Assembly (NCBI RefSeq): GCF_004124315.2
Contig: NZ_CP096889.1
Location: 3,579,001 to 3,643,000 of the forward strand
Direction of reading: 5' to 3'
Source of the DNA: Bacillus cabrialesii
GTDB taxonomy: Bacteria > Bacillota > Bacilli > Bacillales > Bacillaceae
Length of the DNA: 64,000 bases
Part shown: in pieces, positions 61,148 through 64,000 of the stretch
Layout: each line of letters starts with the position of its first letter
Position numbering within the stretch: the stretch's first letter is position 1
Translations under genes and position numbers: made by a program
The notes under the pieces: generated by a model
Told to the model about the DNA's origin: nothing
The model's database searches: none
Seen by the model: only the letters and a program-made list of their open reading frames with translations

Positions 61148-62725
61148 TTAAACCCCCACAGCCGCTCCATCTCCCCGCGGGTCGGCTCCGCCTTGGAGGA
61201 AGCCTTCCTCATCCACTTTGATTGCGGCCGCATGCCCCATCAGCGGATCATAGTCACCGACAACCTCCACGAGATGCCCGCTGTCTTTCAGCTTTTCAAT
61301 GGTTTCCTCTGAGAATCTGCCCTCGACTCTGAGACCTTCATAATCCTCTCCCCACGTTCTGCCCCATACCCAGCGCGGTTCGCTGATTGCTTGCTGTGGA
61401 TGCATTCCATAGTCCAGCATACGGGTAATAATGGCCGTCTGGGTCTGCGGCTGGCCCTCGCCGCCTTGTGTGCCGTACAGAATTTTCGGTTTTCCGTCTT
61501 TGCAGGCCATAGCCGGCATCAGCGTATGGAAGCTGCGCTTTTTCGGTTCAAGCGTATTGACATGATCTTGGTTCAATGAGAAAAATGACCCTCGGTTTTG
61601 CAGTAATATGCCTGTATCACCAGCAGTGACTGCCGAGCCAAATTCAAAGTACAGGCTTTGAATGAATGACACTGCGTTGCCATCCGCATCGATAACGGCC
61701 GCATATGCCGTGTCACTTCCCACTGGCCTGCTTTCTGCCGGTTCTGCCAGATAGCCGATTTCTTCCGCCAATTGTTTCGCGTATTTTTTGTCCAAAAGCC
61801 TTTCAAGCGGAATGTCCGCAAACGCCGGATCAGTCAAGACGGCATTCCGATCTAGGAAACTCTTTTTCAACGCCTCCACAAGCACATGATAATACTCAAA
61901 TGAACCGTGTTCGATTTGGGTGAAATCATAGTTTTCCAGAATGTTCAATGTTAATAAACCGGTAAAACCCTGAGAATTCGGCGGCGCCTGGTACACACTG
62001 TATCCTCGGTAATCACTTGATACAGGCTCCGCCCACTCACCCCGGTGCGCTTTAAAATCATCAAGTGTCATACAGCTGCCGTTATGCTGTAAAAACGAGA
62101 CAATCCGCTGCGCAATATCTCCTTCATAGAAGGTGCTTCTTCCTTTTTCAGCAATCATGTTCAAGCTCTCTGCAAGCTCTTTTTGCACAAACCGCTCTCC
62201 CGGGACAGGCGCTTGGCCGCTTCTCGTGAAAATGTCGGCCGTGTAAGGCGTGGAGGCCAGCAGTTCAAGATTCTTTTCTGTGTGGCGGCACTGATCAGAT
62301 GATACTGGAAAACCGTTTTGGGCATAGTCGCGTGCAGGCTCCAACACGTCTTTAAGAGACATACACCCATACTCCTTCAGTACCGCATCCCAGCTATCAA
62401 CCATCCCGGGCACGGTAATGGCACTGTCGATTCCCCGCAGCGGAATCGCGCTTTTTCCCTTATATACATCTCTCGTTATATGTTTTCCTGAACGGCCGCT
62501 GCCATTGTAGACTCTTACCGCATTTGATTCCTGATGAAAGGTCAGCCAAAAGGAATCCCCGCCAAGCCCCGTCATATGCGGATACACAACTGCCAGACAA
62601 GCACTCACAGCAACGGCGGCGTCAAACGCGTTGCCTCCCTTGTCCAGTATGCGGTTTCCAGCTTGAGAAGCAAGATAATGCGGACTGACGACCATTTGCT
62701 TTGTACCGATGACAGATTTGTTCAT
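61148..62725 (-). CDS. ywrD: Gamma-glutamyltransferase-like protein YwrD
   Basis: A 525-residue protein of the gamma-glutamyltranspeptidase family without a signal peptide, so likely cytoplasmic, unlike secreted Ggt. The self-cleavage site is present: the nucleophile Thr in SDTAYAAVIDADGNAVS (about residue 340), with the N-terminal GGNAFDAAVAVSACLAVVYPHMTGLGGDSFWL and the C-terminal GTQGGEGQPQTQ. ATG 62725 has GGGGA 6 bases upstream; a GTG just before it is too close. Its activity in B. subtilis is not well established. Confidence 0.92.
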   Translation of the reverse strand: MNKSVIGTKQMVVSPHYLASQAGNRILDKGGNAFDAAVAVSACLAVVYPHMTGLGGDSFWLTFHQESNAVRVYNGSGRSGKHITRDVYKGKSAIPLRGIDSAITVPGMVDSWDAVLKEYGCMSLKDVLEPARDYAQNGFPVSSDQCRHTEKNLELLASTPYTADIFTRSGQAPVPGERFVQKELAESLNMIAEKGRSTFYEGDIAQRIVSFLQHNGSCMTLDDFKAHRGEWAEPVSSDYRGYSVYQAPPNSQGFTGLLTLNILENYDFTQIEHGSFEYYHVLVEALKKSFLDRNAVLTDPAFADIPLERLLDKKYAKQLAEEIGYLAEPAESRPVGSDTAYAAVIDADGNAVSFIQSLYFEFGSAVTAGDTGILLQNRGSFFSLNQDHVNTLEPKKRSFHTLMPAMACKDGKPKILYGTQGGEGQPQTQTAIITRMLDYGMHPQQAISEPRWVWGRTWGEDYEGLRVEGRFSEETIEKLKDSGHLVEVVGDYDPLMGHAAAIKVDEEGFLQGGADPRGDGAAVGV

Positions 62726-62938
62726 CACAAGTCCCCTTTTTTAAGAGATTTTCTTCAGTATAGGGAGCCTGATTTTCTACATCTACTGATGCGGCAGAAA
62801 AACTGACGAACTTTATCCCTTTCGAAAACAGAAAAACAATATTTCTTTCATGTTGAAAACAAATATAAAAATTATCTTTCGAAACGTAATTTTTATGATA
62901 AAATAATCTCTAAAAGGCTACGAAAGCAGGTGAAGCAA

Positions 62939-63415
62939 TTGAGTCATGAATATCAAATCCCCAACCTTGTTCTAGATGAGATCGACAAACAAATTCTCAC
63001 CATTTTGCACGAGGAAGGCAGGATATCTTATACGGATCTTGGCAAAAGAGTCGATTTGTCACGGGTTGCTGTCCAGGCTCGAATTAATCAATTAATCGAA
63101 GCTGGGGTTATCGAAAAATTCACTGCGGTCATCAATCCCGCTAAAATCGGCATCCACGTGTCCGTGTTTTTCAATGTCGAGGTCGAACCGCAGTTTTTAG
63201 AAGAGGTCGCTCTTAAGCTTGAGGAAGAACCCGCGGTCACCAGCCTCTATCACATGACGGGTCCGAGCAAGCTGCATATGCATGGGATCTTTGCCAATGA
63301 TCAAGAAATGGAAGAGTTTTTAACAAAACGACTGTATCCGCTGCGAGGCGTCGTCAGTGTTGATTGCCAGATGCTGATCAAACGATACAAAAGCCGTATG
63401 GGAATGAAGCTGTAA
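62939..63415 (+). CDS. ywrC: Lrp/AsnC-family regulator YwrC
   Basis: A 158-residue regulator with an N-terminal helix-turn-helix (LDEIDKQILTILHEEGRISYTDLGKRVDLSRVAVQARINQLIEAGVI, about 13-60) and a RAM effector domain (about 70-150, VSVFFNVEVEPQFLEEVA). TTG 62939 follows AGGTG at 6 bases. It precedes ywrB by 13 bases; in B. subtilis it is described with the chromate transporter genes ywrB and ywrA and is likely to control them. Confidence 0.92.
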   Translation: MSHEYQIPNLVLDEIDKQILTILHEEGRISYTDLGKRVDLSRVAVQARINQLIEAGVIEKFTAVINPAKIGIHVSVFFNVEVEPQFLEEVALKLEEEPAVTSLYHMTGPSKLHMHGIFANDQEMEEFLTKRLYPLRGVVSVDCQMLIKRYKSRMGMKL

Positions 63416-63428
63416 AGGAGAGAAACGA

Positions 63429-64000
63429 ATGAAAAACCATCCTTATCGGGATATGACGGCCGCAATGGTGCGCACAGGCATTTTAGGGTTTGGCGGCGGT
63501 CCTTCTGTGATTCCGCTGATCCGCCATGAAGCGGTCCATAAATACAAATGGATTGACGATGATGAATTTGGAGAAATATTAGCGATCGCTAATGCGCTTC
63601 CCGGACCGATTGCCACAAAAATGGCTGCGTATCTGGGCTTCAAGCTAAAAGGCACGTTAGGCGCAATCGTGGCGACTCTCGCCCATATTCTGCCTACATG
63701 TCTTGCGATGGTGGGCTTGTTTGCTGCTGTAAATGTCTTAAGCCATTCAGCAATTGTTGCCGGCATGATTGGTGCCGTAACACCAGTGATTGCGGTAATG
63801 CTCGGTATTATGGCGTACGAGTTTGGCCAAAAAGCGCTTAAAGGTTTCGGCTGGGTCACCGGCATCCTGTTTTTTATCATCGCTTTTATCGGCCTGCAAA
63901 CGTTACAGATCAATCCCGGCCTTGTCATTATCATTTTCTTAGCATACGGTGCGTTTCATTTTAAACTGAAGGACAAAATGACAAATAAACATTCAAAAGA
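63429..64000 (+). CDS. ywrB: Chromate transporter subunit YwrB (3' end outside window)
   Basis: First half-size subunit of a two-gene CHR-type chromate transporter (with ywrA expected to the right). About 190 codons are visible. Family features are AMVRTGILGFGGGPSVIPLIRHEAV, ILAIANALPGPIATKMAAYLG with the conserved PGP, and later membrane segments (MVGLFAAVNVL, IAVMLGIMAYEFG, GILFFIIAFIGL). ATG 63429 has AAAGGAGAG upstream. It follows ywrC as an operon. Confidence 0.93.
   Translation, partial: MKNHPYRDMTAAMVRTGILGFGGGPSVIPLIRHEAVHKYKWIDDDEFGEILAIANALPGPIATKMAAYLGFKLKGTLGAIVATLAHILPTCLAMVGLFAAVNVLSHSAIVAGMIGAVTPVIAVMLGIMAYEFGQKALKGFGWVTGILFFIIAFIGLQTLQINPGLVIIIFLAYGAFHFKLKDKMTNKHSK

Overview
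The window is chromosomal DNA of the Bacillus subtilis group. Gene order and protein sequences follow B. subtilis 168 from the end of the tua operon to ywrB almost gene for gene. Layout: cell-wall polymer and autolysin genes (1-34 kb), spore germination genes (34-38 kb), poly-gamma-glutamate genes (41-46 kb), ribose uptake (47-52.6 kb), acetoin synthesis (54-58 kb), spore coat genes (58-60 kb) and small housekeeping genes to the right end. No rRNA, tRNA, CRISPR array, prophage or insertion sequence was seen.

1-9.9 kb: tuaD (partial), tuaC, tuaB, tuaA (teichuronic acid, with a three-repeat PhoP box upstream), then lytC-lytB-lytA (major amidase, modifier and lipoprotein, with a sigma-D-type promoter). 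The divergent lytR, coding for the wall-polymer ligase LytR/TagU, is a pseudogene with three separate lesions.

9.9-30 kb: major wall teichoic acid locus. mnaA and gtaB make UDP-ManNAc and UDP-glucose. tagD-tagE-tagF-tagG-tagH (minus) and tagA-tagB-tagC (plus) build, glucosylate and export poly(glycerol phosphate); the divergent tagD/tagA promoter region carries PhoP boxes. Between gtaB and tagH lies an AT-rich island with ggaB and ggaA (minor galactosamine-containing teichoic acid). It is surrounded by collinear remains of a second teichoic acid locus: scraps of tagH and tagG homologues, the tail of a glycerophosphotransferase gene, a frameshifted tagD homologue, a possible tagA start, and a promoterless, 5'-truncated second gtaB.

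30-46 kb: lytD (sigma-D promoter), pmi, gerBA-gerBB-gerBC, ywtG, ywtF/tagT (an unusually AT-rich LCP ligase gene), ywtE, pgdS, then pgsB-pgsC-pgsA-pgsE. A short repeat-like element flanked by two copies of one terminator lies between ywtE and pgdS.

46-64 kb: rbsRKDACB behind a cre-type operator, ywsB, ywsA, ywrO, alsD-alsS with divergent alsR, cotH/cotG (with a long cotH leader antisense to cotG), ywrF, ywrE, ywrD, ywrC and partial ywrB. Compared with my memory of strain 168, ywrK, ywrJ and cotB are missing between alsR and cotH.

I see no wholly unknown system. The most interesting signals are the fossil second teichoic acid locus with flanking gtaB repeats, the decay of lytR, the foreign-looking ywtF allele, and several regulatory structures. 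Comparisons with strain 168 are from memory, not from a search.
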